Shown here piece by piece: positions 17,601-24,660 of a stretch of DNA of 64,000 bases. Position 1 is the first letter of the stretch, and every line of letters starts with the position of its first letter. The stretch is from Singulisphaera sp. GP187 (GTDB taxonomy: Bacteria; Planctomycetota; Phycisphaerae; Phycisphaerales; SM1A02): NCBI GenBank assembly GCA_945868805.1, contig CAMBMO010000003.1:1-64000 (forward strand), in the 5' to 3' direction. The position numbers and the translations under genes are program-made. Under the pieces are notes generated by a model. That model saw nothing but the letters and a program-made list of their open reading frames with translations, did not search any database and was not told the origin of the DNA.

Positions 17601-17831
17601 GCGCTCCGTCAACAACTCATAACAGCCATCTACAAACCGAAGGAAGCAGAGAAAGATCCAAAGAAGCCTGTACCAGAGGCGGCAGATGCTCCCGCGCCGA
17701 AACCAGCGGGTCTGCGAGAGCGCATGCTTGCATCGAAGGACGAAATCTTTCTCGATCTGTGGAGGCGTGGGATCGACATTCGATCCGCCAGTCAGGCTGG
17801 AGATTGTGGTTGCTCGGAGATCGCACGATGA
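14646..17831 (+). CDS. Secreted tandem-domain amidohydrolase (first domain lacks metal ligands)
   Basis: The 1061-residue protein has a signal peptide (LILSFLVAPSAFAQ). The first half (about 35-440) has the shape of an amidohydrolase, ending in ..LGTIAPGRMANLTIS.., but the expected PGLIDxHxH reads YAGFIEPALLVD, so the first two His ligands are missing. The second half (about 600-990) is intact: TPGLIDCHSHTG, VIHCHSY, FQHVLEGYK, FNSDSDELARH and a final GSIAAGKDADLALWSGDPL. It should be a zinc-dependent periplasmic hydrolase of the imidazolonepropionase/prolidase-like group; the substrate is unknown. It overlaps the next amidohydrolase by 4 bp. Confidence 0.85.
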   Translation: MPPAVNASFRALILSFLVAPSAFAQSPPVNGIRPSDVRWDAIEHATVYSSPEVRIDDATILMRDGWIDAVGPVAQVTIPAGATIHDGRGMFIYAGFIEPALLVDSAALARTATSQVGAHWNPNVTPQIVVTDLPPISTGLRQELRALGFAVAAAYPDSGIFRGRGAILLLGETPAGTRTIGEGAGQFVSFGRRASDGRPRGGDEERAPIYPNSLMGAVALLRQTMLDARWRADSTAVWKSHPVGNDPPVAATALDALALAIDGKERVLFDATTESDALRAGGLAKEFGLNASILGSGNEFRNLNEIAALRLPIIVPLEFPSAPDLSSPRLSEGVSLADLKSWAVAPSNAARLLCAGASISLTTTRLKSRNEFPSRVREARDAGLSESQLIAALTTAPASLLGLSDTLGTIAPGRMANLTISNGPIFGDESRITKVWVAGREYDTTTPGDAPFESEFSRAGRFSIALSDGTQRILVIDPKKRTINFESTKADGSKQSTGATHVALDRWRGGFLVEGDALGLSGPVRCSLRIDGDRIQIESKSGNGLLVAFTATPVVDEVATAVEPVKPASNRALRPEVPVTFPFGDFGLASIPARETVIFRGATVWTSTDDGILLDSDVIVQDGIITQVGKDLAVPSNARVIDCAGRHLTPGLIDCHSHTGVDGSVNEWTEACTSEVRINDVIDATDVGWYRELAGGVTCVNQLHGSANPIGGQNSVVKLKWGSPVAEWPAGAAKPGIKFALGENVVRPAGRYPQTRMGVEAFLRDHFRSAQEYRRTQKDFAANGDGRIPPRIDLELEALAEILEGKRVIHCHSYRQDEILMLIRLADEFGFRVATFQHVLEGYKVADAIAKHGAGASCFSDWWAYKMEVMDAIPWAGAMMQSQGVVVSFNSDSDELARHLNLEAAKAVKYGNLPPTRALEFVTINPAKQIGVGERTGSIAAGKDADLALWSGDPLSPLSLCEQTWVEGTKRFDRIEDLAVRDSREALRQQLITAIYKPKEAEKDPKKPVPEAADAPAPKPAGLRERMLASKDEIFLDLWRRGIDIRSASQAGDCGCSEIAR

Positions 17832-19222
17832 CAAATCTCCTTTCGATTGTCATGAGCGGAATCTTCGCCCAGAGCACGCTCGTTCCAGCACCGTCACAGA
17901 CCGCTCCGATCGTCATCGAACATGCGACGATCCACACCGCCGTGAGGGGAGCCCCTGTTCTCCAGGATGGATTCATCATCCTTGATGGTGGCAAGATCGT
18001 CGCACTTGGCGAGGGTGAAGCACGTGCAGCGGGCGGAGGACCACCTCCACTGAACGCGCAACGCATCGATGCGAAGGGCACTCACTTGACGCCCGGGTTT
18101 ATCTCGACTGCGACCACGCTCGGCCTCATCGAGACTGGCGCGGTACGCGCGACGGACGACCGCACCGAGCATGGAGCGTTCCACCCGGAAGTTTCCGCAT
18201 GGGTTGCGATCAATCCGGACAGCGACCTCATCCCCGTCGCGCGATTGGGTGGTGTACTTCTGGCGTTGGTGTTCCCGCAGGGTGGAAGTGTCAGCGGCGA
18301 GGCCAGCCTTATCCGCTTGAGTGGGTGGACGACTGAGGAGCTCGCCGTGGTTCCAGACGCTGGCACAATCATCCGGTGGCCGGCGACCGAACCCGCCCCG
18401 CGTTGGTACACGACAAAGAACGCCGCCGAACAGGAGAAGGAGCGACGCCTCGCAATGCAGGCAATCGACAAGTTCTTCGATGAGGCGAAGGAATACTCGC
18501 GGGCGCGCAAGGCGGATCAATTGCTTCCACTTGATCTCCGATTTGAACGATTGCTTGATGTGTTGGATGGAACGCGTCCGCTCTTTATCGAGGCTGCAAG
18601 CGCTGGCCAGATCGAGTCTGCGATTCTCTGGGCGGTCGATCGCGCAATGAGACCGATCATTGTGGGTGGACAAGGCGCGCCAGCGGTCTCGGACTTGCTC
18701 GTCGCTCAAAATGTCCCGGTAATTGTGTCTGGCGTACTTCGACTGCCGAGATTTGCGCACGACGAGTACGACGCCGCGTACACGCTTCCAGCTCGACTCG
18801 CCGCCAAGGGAGTCGAGGTCGCCATCGCAACCGGCGACGAATCATCGAACGATCGAAATCTCGTCCATCACGCGGCGATGGCAGTCGCGTATGGACTTCC
18901 TCGAGAAGAGGCACTCGGCGCAATCACGCGAGTGCCGGCGGAACTCTGCGGCGCAGGCGGGCAGTACGGCGTCGTTGCCATTGGGAAGAGCGCGACGATC
19001 CTCCTGCACGATGGCGACCCCCTCGAGGTCAAGACGAGCGTCCGTCGCGCCTGGCTCGACGGTCGCGAGATCGAACTCGCGAGTCACCAAACGCAACTCA
19101 AGTCAAAGTACGAAAAGAAGTACGGTCCGCAGGGTGGTGGTGCGACTACGGGCGGTGCGGTCCCCGCAGGACCCCCCGCACAGTCGAAGCCTTCCCATCC
19201 ACCGGCGTCCACGTCACGCTGA
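17828..19222 (+). CDS. Secreted amidohydrolase-like protein without the HxH motif
   Basis: I start it at the ATG of an ATGA overlap with the upstream amidohydrolase; an open frame extends 69 nt further upstream. The 464-residue protein has a short signal peptide (LLSIVMSGIFAQ), an N-terminal beta-strand unit (IVIEHATIHTAV, GFIILDGGKIVALGEG) and a C-terminal LCGAGGQYGVVAIGKSATILLHDGDPL like other amidohydrolases. The metal motif after LTPGF reads ISTATTLGL, so there is no HxH. It probably cannot hydrolyse by the usual mechanism and may be a partner of the upstream enzyme. Its 3' end overlaps a convergent lipoprotein gene by 77 bp. Confidence 0.8.
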   Translation: MTNLLSIVMSGIFAQSTLVPAPSQTAPIVIEHATIHTAVRGAPVLQDGFIILDGGKIVALGEGEARAAGGGPPPLNAQRIDAKGTHLTPGFISTATTLGLIETGAVRATDDRTEHGAFHPEVSAWVAINPDSDLIPVARLGGVLLALVFPQGGSVSGEASLIRLSGWTTEELAVVPDAGTIIRWPATEPAPRWYTTKNAAEQEKERRLAMQAIDKFFDEAKEYSRARKADQLLPLDLRFERLLDVLDGTRPLFIEAASAGQIESAILWAVDRAMRPIIVGGQGAPAVSDLLVAQNVPVIVSGVLRLPRFAHDEYDAAYTLPARLAAKGVEVAIATGDESSNDRNLVHHAAMAVAYGLPREEALGAITRVPAELCGAGGQYGVVAIGKSATILLHDGDPLEVKTSVRRAWLDGREIELASHQTQLKSKYEKKYGPQGGGATTGGAVPAGPPAQSKPSHPPASTSR

Positions 19223-19625
19223 CCGGCAATCCACTTTCGGGTACCTCCGCGAGCGGAGGCACGAACTCAAACTCGATTCGGTACATGCGGACAGTGCGAT
19301 CCCAATTCTCGTCGTTCGTGCCGAGATTGTTGAGATTGATGGACTGCTCGATTTTGGTTCGATCTGGAAGCACGATTGCCACCTCGAGTACTCCGGTCGC
19401 ACGCGTCGTCTGTCGATCGATGTCGTCGAACTGAACGAAGACAAATGCAGCCGATGGCAAACTCTCCGGCGAGAGTTCAAGCCGACTCAGCGAGTGCAGG
19501 TGGAGCGACGAAGGACCGTATGGGTAGTCGATTCCGCCGAGTGTCGCCTGTTGAACCGTGTTGACGCAACCAACGATCTGAAGGGCGCAGGCGGCGATCA
19601 AGAGGGAGCGTCGAAACATCGTCAC
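19146..19625 (-). CDS. Hypothetical lipoprotein
   Basis: The 159-residue protein has a lipoprotein signal (QIVGC, Cys20). The body is a beta-rich single domain (FVFVQFDDIDRQTTRATGVL, VLPDRTKIEQSINL, MYRIEFEFVPPL). I recognise no family. The start is GTG at 19625 or ATG two codons later. Its 3' end overlaps the amidohydrolase gene by 77 bp on the opposite strand, and its start is 24 bp from the divergent PDZ lipoprotein. Confidence 0.65.
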   Translation of the reverse strand: MTMFRRSLLIAACALQIVGCVNTVQQATLGGIDYPYGPSSLHLHSLSRLELSPESLPSAAFVFVQFDDIDRQTTRATGVLEVAIVLPDRTKIEQSINLNNLGTNDENWDRTVRMYRIEFEFVPPLAEVPESGLPVSVTWTPVDGKASTVRGVLRGPHRP

Positions 19626-19637
19626 GAATAGTACGGG

Positions 19638-19643
19638 TACGAT
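19638..19643 (+). promoter_or_regulatory. -10 hexamer TACGAT, 6 nt before the ATG at 19650
   Basis: TACGAT, then TCGTCT, then ATG. There is no ribosome binding site. A leaderless mRNA is predicted for the PDZ lipoprotein. Confidence 0.5.
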
Positions 19644-19649
19644 TCGTCT

Positions 19650-20747
19650 ATGTTGCGGACCCCACTTTGCGTGATTGCGTCTTTCTCGTTGCTTGCTTCG
19701 TGCTCATCGGAGCCGATGATCGAAGGCGGGGATCCGATTGCGGAGCCGATTGCGGATCCGATTGCGGAGCCGATTTCGGAGCCGGCCGACGAAACTTTGG
19801 CAGCGACGGAGCCAACTGAGCCTGTCGAGGTGGCGGTGGCTCCGACCGAAGTCGCGCCTGTGCCAACTGAAGTCGCGCCTGTGCCAACTGAAGTCGCGCC
19901 TGTGCCGACCGAAGTCGCGCCTGTGCCTACAGAAGTCGCACCAGTGCCAACTGAAGTCGCGCCTGTGCCTACAGAAGTCGCACCAGTGCCAACTGAAGTC
20001 GCACCAGTGCCAACTGAAGTCGCGCCAGTGCCAACTGAAGTCGCACCAGTGCCAACTGAAGTCGCACCTGTGCCAACTGAAGTCGCACCAGTGCCAACTG
20101 AAGTCGCGCCTGTGCCGGCACCCACTCCGCAACCTCGGATCGATGTCGAGTTCGTCGGCGAAGATGTGTTTGTCTCGATCGGCGGCCAACGAGTCGCAAA
20201 GGAGCATCTCCGTCGGACTGCCGATGCGATGGAGATCATTGGAACCACTGGGCAAATCCTGCAGACCATTCCGATTCCGCAACCCAAAGATCATCCTCCA
20301 GTCATGATTGGGGTTCGATTTGAGACGCCAGGCAGAGCGCTCGCGAAGCAAATCGGACAAGAAGTCTCGAACTACTCCCTCGTCGTTGCCGTGATGGAGG
20401 GCGGTCCTGGATTTCTCGCGGGACTCGAAGACTTCGATCTCGTAACTGCTGTCGATGGCAAGGTTCCGGCTACGCCAACTGCTATCCGCGATCGTCTCAA
20501 GTCGATGGCACCGGGAGAATCGATCGTGCTAACTGTCCGTCGAGGTTCCGCCAGTAGGGATTTTTCGCTCCAATCGCAAGCGTGGAAACATGTTCCGCTC
20601 CCTGCATCGATTCAACCACCGCCTCTTGCTCGCAATCCATCACCTGTGGTTGCGCCAATGCCAGGTACCCCGAATGCGCCGTCCAATACCGGCGCCAATG
20701 GACGACCCGCCGCCGCTCCGCAGCGATCAGCAACTCCCAATCCATAA
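19650..20747 (+). CDS. PDZ-domain lipoprotein with a 12-unit VPTEVAP repeat stalk
   Basis: The 365-residue protein has a lipoprotein signal (LLASC, Cys18) and a run of acidic 'EPIAEP/ADPI' residues. The stalk follows at about residues 64-157, made of 7-residue units PVPTEVA. Next come a small domain and a PDZ domain (MIGVRFETPG, then VVAVMEGGPGFLAGLEDFDLVTAVDGK, then IVLTVRRGS) near 215-310. The C-terminus is Pro/Ala-rich. The plan suggests a surface or periplasmic tether: lipid anchor, stiff Pro-rich rod and a peptide-binding module. No protease domain is attached. Its partner is unknown. Confidence 0.8.
   Translation: MLRTPLCVIASFSLLASCSSEPMIEGGDPIAEPIADPIAEPISEPADETLAATEPTEPVEVAVAPTEVAPVPTEVAPVPTEVAPVPTEVAPVPTEVAPVPTEVAPVPTEVAPVPTEVAPVPTEVAPVPTEVAPVPTEVAPVPTEVAPVPTEVAPVPAPTPQPRIDVEFVGEDVFVSIGGQRVAKEHLRRTADAMEIIGTTGQILQTIPIPQPKDHPPVMIGVRFETPGRALAKQIGQEVSNYSLVVAVMEGGPGFLAGLEDFDLVTAVDGKVPATPTAIRDRLKSMAPGESIVLTVRRGSASRDFSLQSQAWKHVPLPASIQPPPLARNPSPVVAPMPGTPNAPSNTGANGRPAAAPQRSATPNP
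19857..20108 (+). repeat. Twelve 21-bp coding tandem repeats (PVPTEVA)
   Basis: Twelve full units of 21 bp fill 19857-20108, flanked by a partial unit on each side. The peptide is identical in all of them, but third codon positions differ (CCT/CCA for Pro, ACT/ACC/ACA for Thr, GCG/GCA for Ala). Confidence 0.97.
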
Positions 20748-20789
20748 TCTCATCTTTCTTCGAAGGTGCGGGCCGGAGTCGAACGCAAC

Positions 20790-21038
20790 CTACATCGACT
20801 CGATCAGCGAATACTGGTCGAGATTGAGAATAGTCGTCTCGCCGTCATCGAGTTTCATCTCAAGTCGGTCGAGCCAGAGTCGATCATCCTTGCTGTGAGC
20901 AAACCATGCTCCGGTTGTCGCCTGTCGCCACCTCTGAACCGTCCCTTGAATCGTTGTGGTCCATGCTCCATCGGGTGTCGGAAGCTGTTGCGTCACTTTC
21001 ACGCGCATGCCGGGCTTCAGTGGAACAGCTTCATACAT
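20790..21038 (-). CDS. Small conserved-looking hypothetical protein
   Basis: I start it at the ATG (MYEAVPLKPGMRVKVTQQ), which is followed by a compact 82-residue beta-rich domain (WTTTIQGTVQRWRQATTGAWFAHSKDD, LWLDRLEMKLDDGETTILNL). An open frame continues 108 nt upstream into an unlikely Cys/Leu/Arg-rich stretch. The 'PGMRVKV..GTV..' pattern resembles small SH3-like barrels, but I cannot name a family. A TATACT is 7 nt before the ATG. The 43-bp gap to the M16 gene upstream suggests a separate transcript. Confidence 0.65.
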   Translation of the reverse strand: MYEAVPLKPGMRVKVTQQLPTPDGAWTTTIQGTVQRWRQATTGAWFAHSKDDRLWLDRLEMKLDDGETTILNLDQYSLIESM

Positions 21039-21045
21039 GCGACCA

Positions 21046-21051
21046 AGTATA
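21046..21051 (-). promoter_or_regulatory. -10 hexamer TATACT, 7 nt before the start at 21038
   Basis: The top strand reads AGTATA. It is a near-consensus -10 with no ribosome binding site between it and the ATG, so a leaderless or one-base-leader transcript is predicted. Confidence 0.55.
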
Positions 21052-21081
21052 GGGATCTTCGCGTGTAGTTCGCAGACCAAG

Positions 21082-22329
21082 TCACAGAGGCGCGGGGCCG
21101 ACGACAACGAGTGCCGCATCCGCAATGCGCTCAGGTGCAAGTGCATCCGCGGCTTGATCGTTGACTTGCGCGATCGTCATCCGATCAATCGAAGCGACGA
21201 TTTCGGCGAGCGTGCGAACTCGTCCAAGTCGAAAAAGATCCCCCGCAATCGCCGATGCGCGGGCCATCGTGCTCTCCCCAGCCATCACGACTCCACTCTT
21301 GATTCCAATGACTGCGCGACTGAACTCTTCCGCAGTCACGCCACGAACCATGCGGGCAAGCTCTCTCCGGATGCAATCCAATGTCTCGGCGGCCCGCTCC
21401 GGCGTGCTGCCCGCATAGACAGTCATCAAGCCCCGGTCGCGCCCGCACGCATAGCTCATGCCGACCGAGTAACAAAGCCCTCGTTTCTCGCGAACCTCGG
21501 AAAAGAGGCGATTCGACATTCCCCCTCCACCAAGCACACGCACGACGAATTTGGTAGGAAGGCTCGCAGCGTCTGATTCCTTGGGAGCCGGAAGCGAAAG
21601 ACAGACGTGGGACTGCGCAGACGGTTGCTTCTCGTGAAGCGAACCAATCCTTGGAGGCGCTGAAACTATCGGTTCAATCGATGTTCCGGTCCATCCTTCG
21701 AGAAGTCGCTCCATTAACTCTCGGATCATCGACGGTTGGATGCCACCGGCGACTCCCATAATGCTGCCACCGGGACGGCATCGACGATTCCATGTCGCGC
21801 GAAGACTCTCAGTGGTGAGGGCGTTGAGTCCGGCCTCAGTGCCATACCCATGCCCACCGAATGGCGAAGGAAGCGAGATCTCGGCGATCTTGATGCTCGC
21901 GTAGTGTTGTGGGTCGTCAGTCAACGATCCGAGCGACTGAAGTGCCAGCTCCCTGCTGGCATCAAGCGACTCCTGGTCAATTGTGGGATGCAGAACCAGA
22001 TCCCGGAGCAGTTCCATCGTCTTGATCGTCTCCGCCACGAGGCATGTTGCAGAAATGGTGATCACATAGGGCGAACTTGAGGTTGCTCGCTGAACTCCGA
22101 GAAGATCGAGCGCATCACTGAACTCCCGACTCGAGCGATCCCCCGCGCCTCTCAGTATGACCTCCGAGAGCACGTTGGACTCTCCCGACCCCAAATCGCC
22201 GATCGGATCTCCCGCTGAACCAACTGGAACAGTCCAAACGATGGTCGCGGTCGCGGCTGCCTCGATCGGTTCCACTGCAAGTTTCATTCCCCCCGCAACA
22301 TCGAAAACTTCAACGCCATTTGTCTTCAA
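21082..22329 (-). CDS. M16-type peptidase-like subunit without the zinc motif
   Basis: The 415-residue protein has the two-domain M16 pattern: ANLRG-like N-terminal strands (MKLAVEPIEAAATATIVWTV), a helical segment and the C-terminal signature (VRVLGGGGMSNRLFSEVREKRGLCYSVGMSY). The HxxEH zinc motif is missing; the equivalent stretch reads LSEVILRGAGDRSSREF. Non-catalytic M16 subunits normally pair with an active one. The only active M16 gene in the window is about 9.5 kb away at 31838. It follows dapB with a 4-bp ATGA overlap. Confidence 0.85.
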   Translation of the reverse strand: MKTNGVEVFDVAGGMKLAVEPIEAAATATIVWTVPVGSAGDPIGDLGSGESNVLSEVILRGAGDRSSREFSDALDLLGVQRATSSSPYVITISATCLVAETIKTMELLRDLVLHPTIDQESLDASRELALQSLGSLTDDPQHYASIKIAEISLPSPFGGHGYGTEAGLNALTTESLRATWNRRCRPGGSIMGVAGGIQPSMIRELMERLLEGWTGTSIEPIVSAPPRIGSLHEKQPSAQSHVCLSLPAPKESDAASLPTKFVVRVLGGGGMSNRLFSEVREKRGLCYSVGMSYACGRDRGLMTVYAGSTPERAAETLDCIRRELARMVRGVTAEEFSRAVIGIKSGVVMAGESTMARASAIAGDLFRLGRVRTLAEIVASIDRMTIAQVNDQAADALAPERIADAALVVVGPAPL

Positions 22330-23078
22330 TCAGTTGCCTTCCTTATGTCTACAAACCAATCATCCAATCCGTACAGACCTGGCAGTTGCTTGGCGACCCA
22401 GAACGCGAGTCGGATTGCTCCGAGGGCGAAAAGATCGCGGTTTTCAGCATGATGTCGGAGCGAGAGCTTCTCGCCAGGCCCGCTCCAAATCACTTCGTGA
22501 TCGCCCACCACATCGCCCTCGCGAATTGACTCGATGAGTTCGAATGGGAACGGTTTCCCGCGGCCTCTCGCAACTGAATCAGCAAGCGCAAGGGCCGTAC
22601 CAGATGGTTGATCAAGTTTCTTGACATGATGCGCCTCGGTGATCGAGACTTCGAAGTCGGGTGACAGGAGTCGAGCCGCCTCCGAAACGAGATAGCGCAT
22701 GACCGCGACACCGATTGAGGTGTTCGGCGCGATCAAAACGGGGATTTGGCTCGAGGCGATCTTCATTGCCTCCTTCGTCTCGTCGCTCAAGCCTGTTGTG
22801 CCGATCAAGATCGCCACATTCGCCTTTTGCGCCAGTCGCACAGCGCTACGCGACCCCGCATCGCTCGAGAAGTCAATGACAGCCTCAAACTCTGACTCGA
22901 TCGACCGCGATGGCACCGCTGAATCTTGAGGAGAGAGATCATGTCGAGCGACGACGACCACCGACCCATTGGAGTGCTGAGCAACCAGGTCGATGCGTTG
23001 TCCCATCCTCCCAGAGGCCCCATGGAGACAGATTCTGAATGGACGGATTTGACAGGGTGGGGGCATGTACTGAATCAT
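22326..23078 (-). CDS. dapB: 4-hydroxy-tetrahydrodipicolinate reductase
   Basis: DapB makes tetrahydrodipicolinate in the lysine/diaminopimelate pathway, using NAD(P)H. The sequence has the nucleotide-binding CLHGASGRMGQR, GTTGLSDE, an APNTSIGVAVM segment and the catalytic signature TEAHHVKKLDQPSGTA, and ends typically. I chose the ATG at 23078 because AGGA lies 9 nt upstream; the ATG at 23066 is four codons later, and an open frame extends further upstream. The stop overlaps the M16 gene by 4 bp. Confidence 0.92.
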   Translation of the reverse strand: MIQYMPPPCQIRPFRICLHGASGRMGQRIDLVAQHSNGSVVVVARHDLSPQDSAVPSRSIESEFEAVIDFSSDAGSRSAVRLAQKANVAILIGTTGLSDETKEAMKIASSQIPVLIAPNTSIGVAVMRYLVSEAARLLSPDFEVSITEAHHVKKLDQPSGTALALADSVARGRGKPFPFELIESIREGDVVGDHEVIWSGPGEKLSLRHHAENRDLFALGAIRLAFWVAKQLPGLYGLDDWFVDIRKATD

Positions 23079-23197
23079 GTACTCAAGTCCTGATCTCGAA
23101 TAGTCGATAACATTATTGACTGTTCCTGAGTGAGCGCCCTCGTTACGCTGGCGACCACTCTCTCCGACGCACAAGCGTAACTAAAGGAAGCCACACC

Positions 23198-23254
23198 ATG
23201 GCAAAGAAGAAAGCTGCTAAGAAGGCTGCGAAGAAGGCTAAGAAGAGCCGGTAA
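23198..23254 (+). CDS. 18-residue Lys/Ala-rich microprotein
   Basis: The full product is MAKKKAAKKAAKKAKKSR. Eleven of its 18 residues are basic (10 Lys and one Arg), spaced as in histone-H1/HU-type tails. AAAGGAAG sits 7 nt before the ATG, and a perfect 12-13 bp terminator hairpin follows 23 nt after the stop. No longer frame contains it and no host gene is broken here. It may be a nucleic-acid or polyphosphate binding peptide; this is inference. A TACGCT at 23144 could be a -10, but I see no good -35. Confidence 0.6.
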   Translation: MAKKKAAKKAAKKAKKSR

Positions 23255-23277
23255 GTCGCAGAGACTGAATGATTTGT

Positions 23278-23315
23278 ACCGAAAGCCGGCAACGATGCCG
23301 GCTTTCGGTGCGTTT
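23278..23315 (+). terminator. Strong intrinsic terminator after the microprotein
   Basis: CCGAAAGCCGGC at 23279-23290 pairs perfectly with GCCGGCTTTCGG at 23297-23308 around the loop AACGAT; A23278 and T23309 extend the stem. GCG and TTTT follow. It separates the microprotein from the ferredoxin gene. Confidence 0.85.
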
Positions 23316-23354
23316 TGGACACATTTCCCTGCTGTTTGCTAGTATTTTTCAACT

Positions 23355-23624
23355 ATGCCTCACATCATTGCCGAGCCTTGCATTGGAACGAAGGATGCTT
23401 CATGCATCGAGGTCTGTCCTGTTGATTGCATTCATCCGACAAAAAAAGGTGAGCAACATGAGAAGGTCGATCAGTTGTTCATCGATCCAGAAACTTGCAT
23501 CGACTGTGGTTTGTGCGTCGACGAGTGTCCAGTTCAGGCAATCTTTCCAAAGGACGATTTGCCCGCCGAGTGGCACAAGTACATCGAAATCAATGCAAAC
23601 TGGTTTAAAAAAGAAAAATCCTGA
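23355..23624 (+). CDS. fdxA: 7Fe/8Fe ferredoxin
   Basis: The 89-residue protein has the pattern C-x7-C-x3-CP (CIGTKDASCIEVCPVDC) and then CIDCGLCVDECPV. This is the FdxA-type arrangement with a [3Fe-4S]-like first site and a full [4Fe-4S] second site. The C-terminus (AEWHKYIEINANW) is also typical. It carries electrons between soluble redox enzymes; the partner is not in the window. TAGTAT lies 9 nt before the ATG and no ribosome binding site is visible. Confidence 0.9.
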   Translation: MPHIIAEPCIGTKDASCIEVCPVDCIHPTKKGEQHEKVDQLFIDPETCIDCGLCVDECPVQAIFPKDDLPAEWHKYIEINANWFKKEKS

Positions 23625-23702
23625 AGATTTTTTTTGGTGACCAGCGAACGCTTCGTTTCGCGACCAACTCTCCCCCGATCAGACTCTGGACGAGAACCGG
23701 AT

Positions 23703-24116
23703 TTAATCGGGATCCGATGATGACTTGTTGACCCCACTCGCCGAGTTTGGCTTCTCGGTCCAATCTGGAACCTTGCCACCCAAATTCAGTTCCGTTGGCA
23801 TTGTCTTGCGGTATCCCAACTTACGAACGACCTCGAGGACATCCGTCCAACTTGGAAATGTCTTGTGATTGACGCGCTTGAACGCATCGATCGCAAGCAA
23901 GAATGTGAATTGCTCACGCGACATCTCGCCCTCTTCGGCTGACTTCACGAAATCGGTCAATCGTCTACCTGGGCCGCGTCTGCGTTCGAGATTCGTCGGG
24001 TCCGCTGGCGCAATGTCTCGCCGATCAATTCCGACACGACGATCGACGACAGATTCGTCACGTTTGATCGATCGGTCACCCGAATTCCCATTGCTAGATG
24101 GTGGTTGTGTTGTCAT
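23703..24116 (-). CDS. Hypothetical protein with RR-rich N-terminal motif
   Basis: The 137-residue protein has a disordered N-terminus, the motif RRVGIDRRD, then LERRRGPGRRLTDF, then a helical domain (REQFTFLLAIDAFKRVN and PSWTDVLEVVRKLGYRK). The 'RR.G.DRR' element is seen in many regulatory proteins with PilZ or receiver domains, but there is no PilZ fold here. The second half could be a small DNA- or protein-binding helical domain. GAGGAG lies well placed before the start. I cannot assign a function. Confidence 0.65.
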   Translation of the reverse strand: MTTQPPSSNGNSGDRSIKRDESVVDRRVGIDRRDIAPADPTNLERRRGPGRRLTDFVKSAEEGEMSREQFTFLLAIDAFKRVNHKTFPSWTDVLEVVRKLGYRKTMPTELNLGGKVPDWTEKPNSASGVNKSSSDPD

Positions 24117-24177
24117 AGATCGCTCCTCGTAGTGGCTCGCGAGCGTACTCTAGTCTTTCTCGCACCTTCTCCCTCTA

Positions 24178-24660
24178 ATGGCACACGACAGCGATCAACT
24201 CGACGAACCGCTTCACTGGCGCGCAGCCGTTTTGGGTTGGATTTGCCCAGGAATGGGTCAAATCATGATCGGTCATCGACGTCGCGGCATCTTCGCGATG
24301 ATCGGAATACTCGGCCTCTTTTTGGGAGGACTTTTGATCGGTGGCGTCGACTCTGTCGATCGTCGCGACGATCCACTCTGGTTCTACGCTCAGGCAGGCG
24401 CGGGTCCGATCGCATTCGCGGCCGATTGGGCGAATTTGGGGCTCCTGAAGAGTGGAAAGGTGGGAGAGTTGGTCGAGTCTCCTCCGTCCAATCCGCGCGA
24501 GGCGCCACCACTCGTCAGTACTTTTAAGACCGTCACCGTCGCCAATGAGATCGGGATCTTGTACTGCGCGCTTGCTGGATTGATGAATGTCGTCGTCATT
24601 TTGGATGCACTCAAGCGCCCGATCGCCACCCGCATCGACCAGGAACGATCCCGCCGATGA
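24178..24660 (+). CDS. Membrane protein, DUF6677/TM2-like
   Basis: The 160-residue protein has WRAAVLGWICPGMGQIMIGHRRRGIFAMIGILGLFLGG, the 'P-G-x-G-q-...-G-..-R-G' pattern of TM2- and DUF6677-like membrane proteins, and a second hydrophobic pair at the C-terminus (GILYCALAGLMNVVVIL). About 3-4 transmembrane segments are likely. The function of this group is not established. It is coupled to the next gene by a 4-bp overlap. Confidence 0.65.
   Translation: MAHDSDQLDEPLHWRAAVLGWICPGMGQIMIGHRRRGIFAMIGILGLFLGGLLIGGVDSVDRRDDPLWFYAQAGAGPIAFAADWANLGLLKSGKVGELVESPPSNPREAPPLVSTFKTVTVANEIGILYCALAGLMNVVVILDALKRPIATRIDQERSRR

Noticed and set aside
19857-20108. CRISPR array
   Set aside because: Units are directly joined with no spacers and are in frame with a coding gene.
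19704-20360. Long minus-strand frames across the repeat region
   Set aside because: They arise because the 21-bp unit has no stop in any frame; the peptides (DFSWHWC...) are repeat shadows, while the plus strand has signal peptide and PDZ domain.
20755-20800. A tRNA-like 3' end (GGAGTCGAAC...)
   Set aside because: The reverse strand has TTCGACT as a possible T-loop, but its 5-bp flanks (TTGCG and CCGGC) do not pair and no cloverleaf can be drawn.
23143-23352. 69-residue minus-strand frame with a hydrophobic centre (FFAAFLAAFFF)
   Set aside because: It is the reverse of the AAG/GCT codons of the Lys/Ala microprotein and runs through the terminator hairpin.
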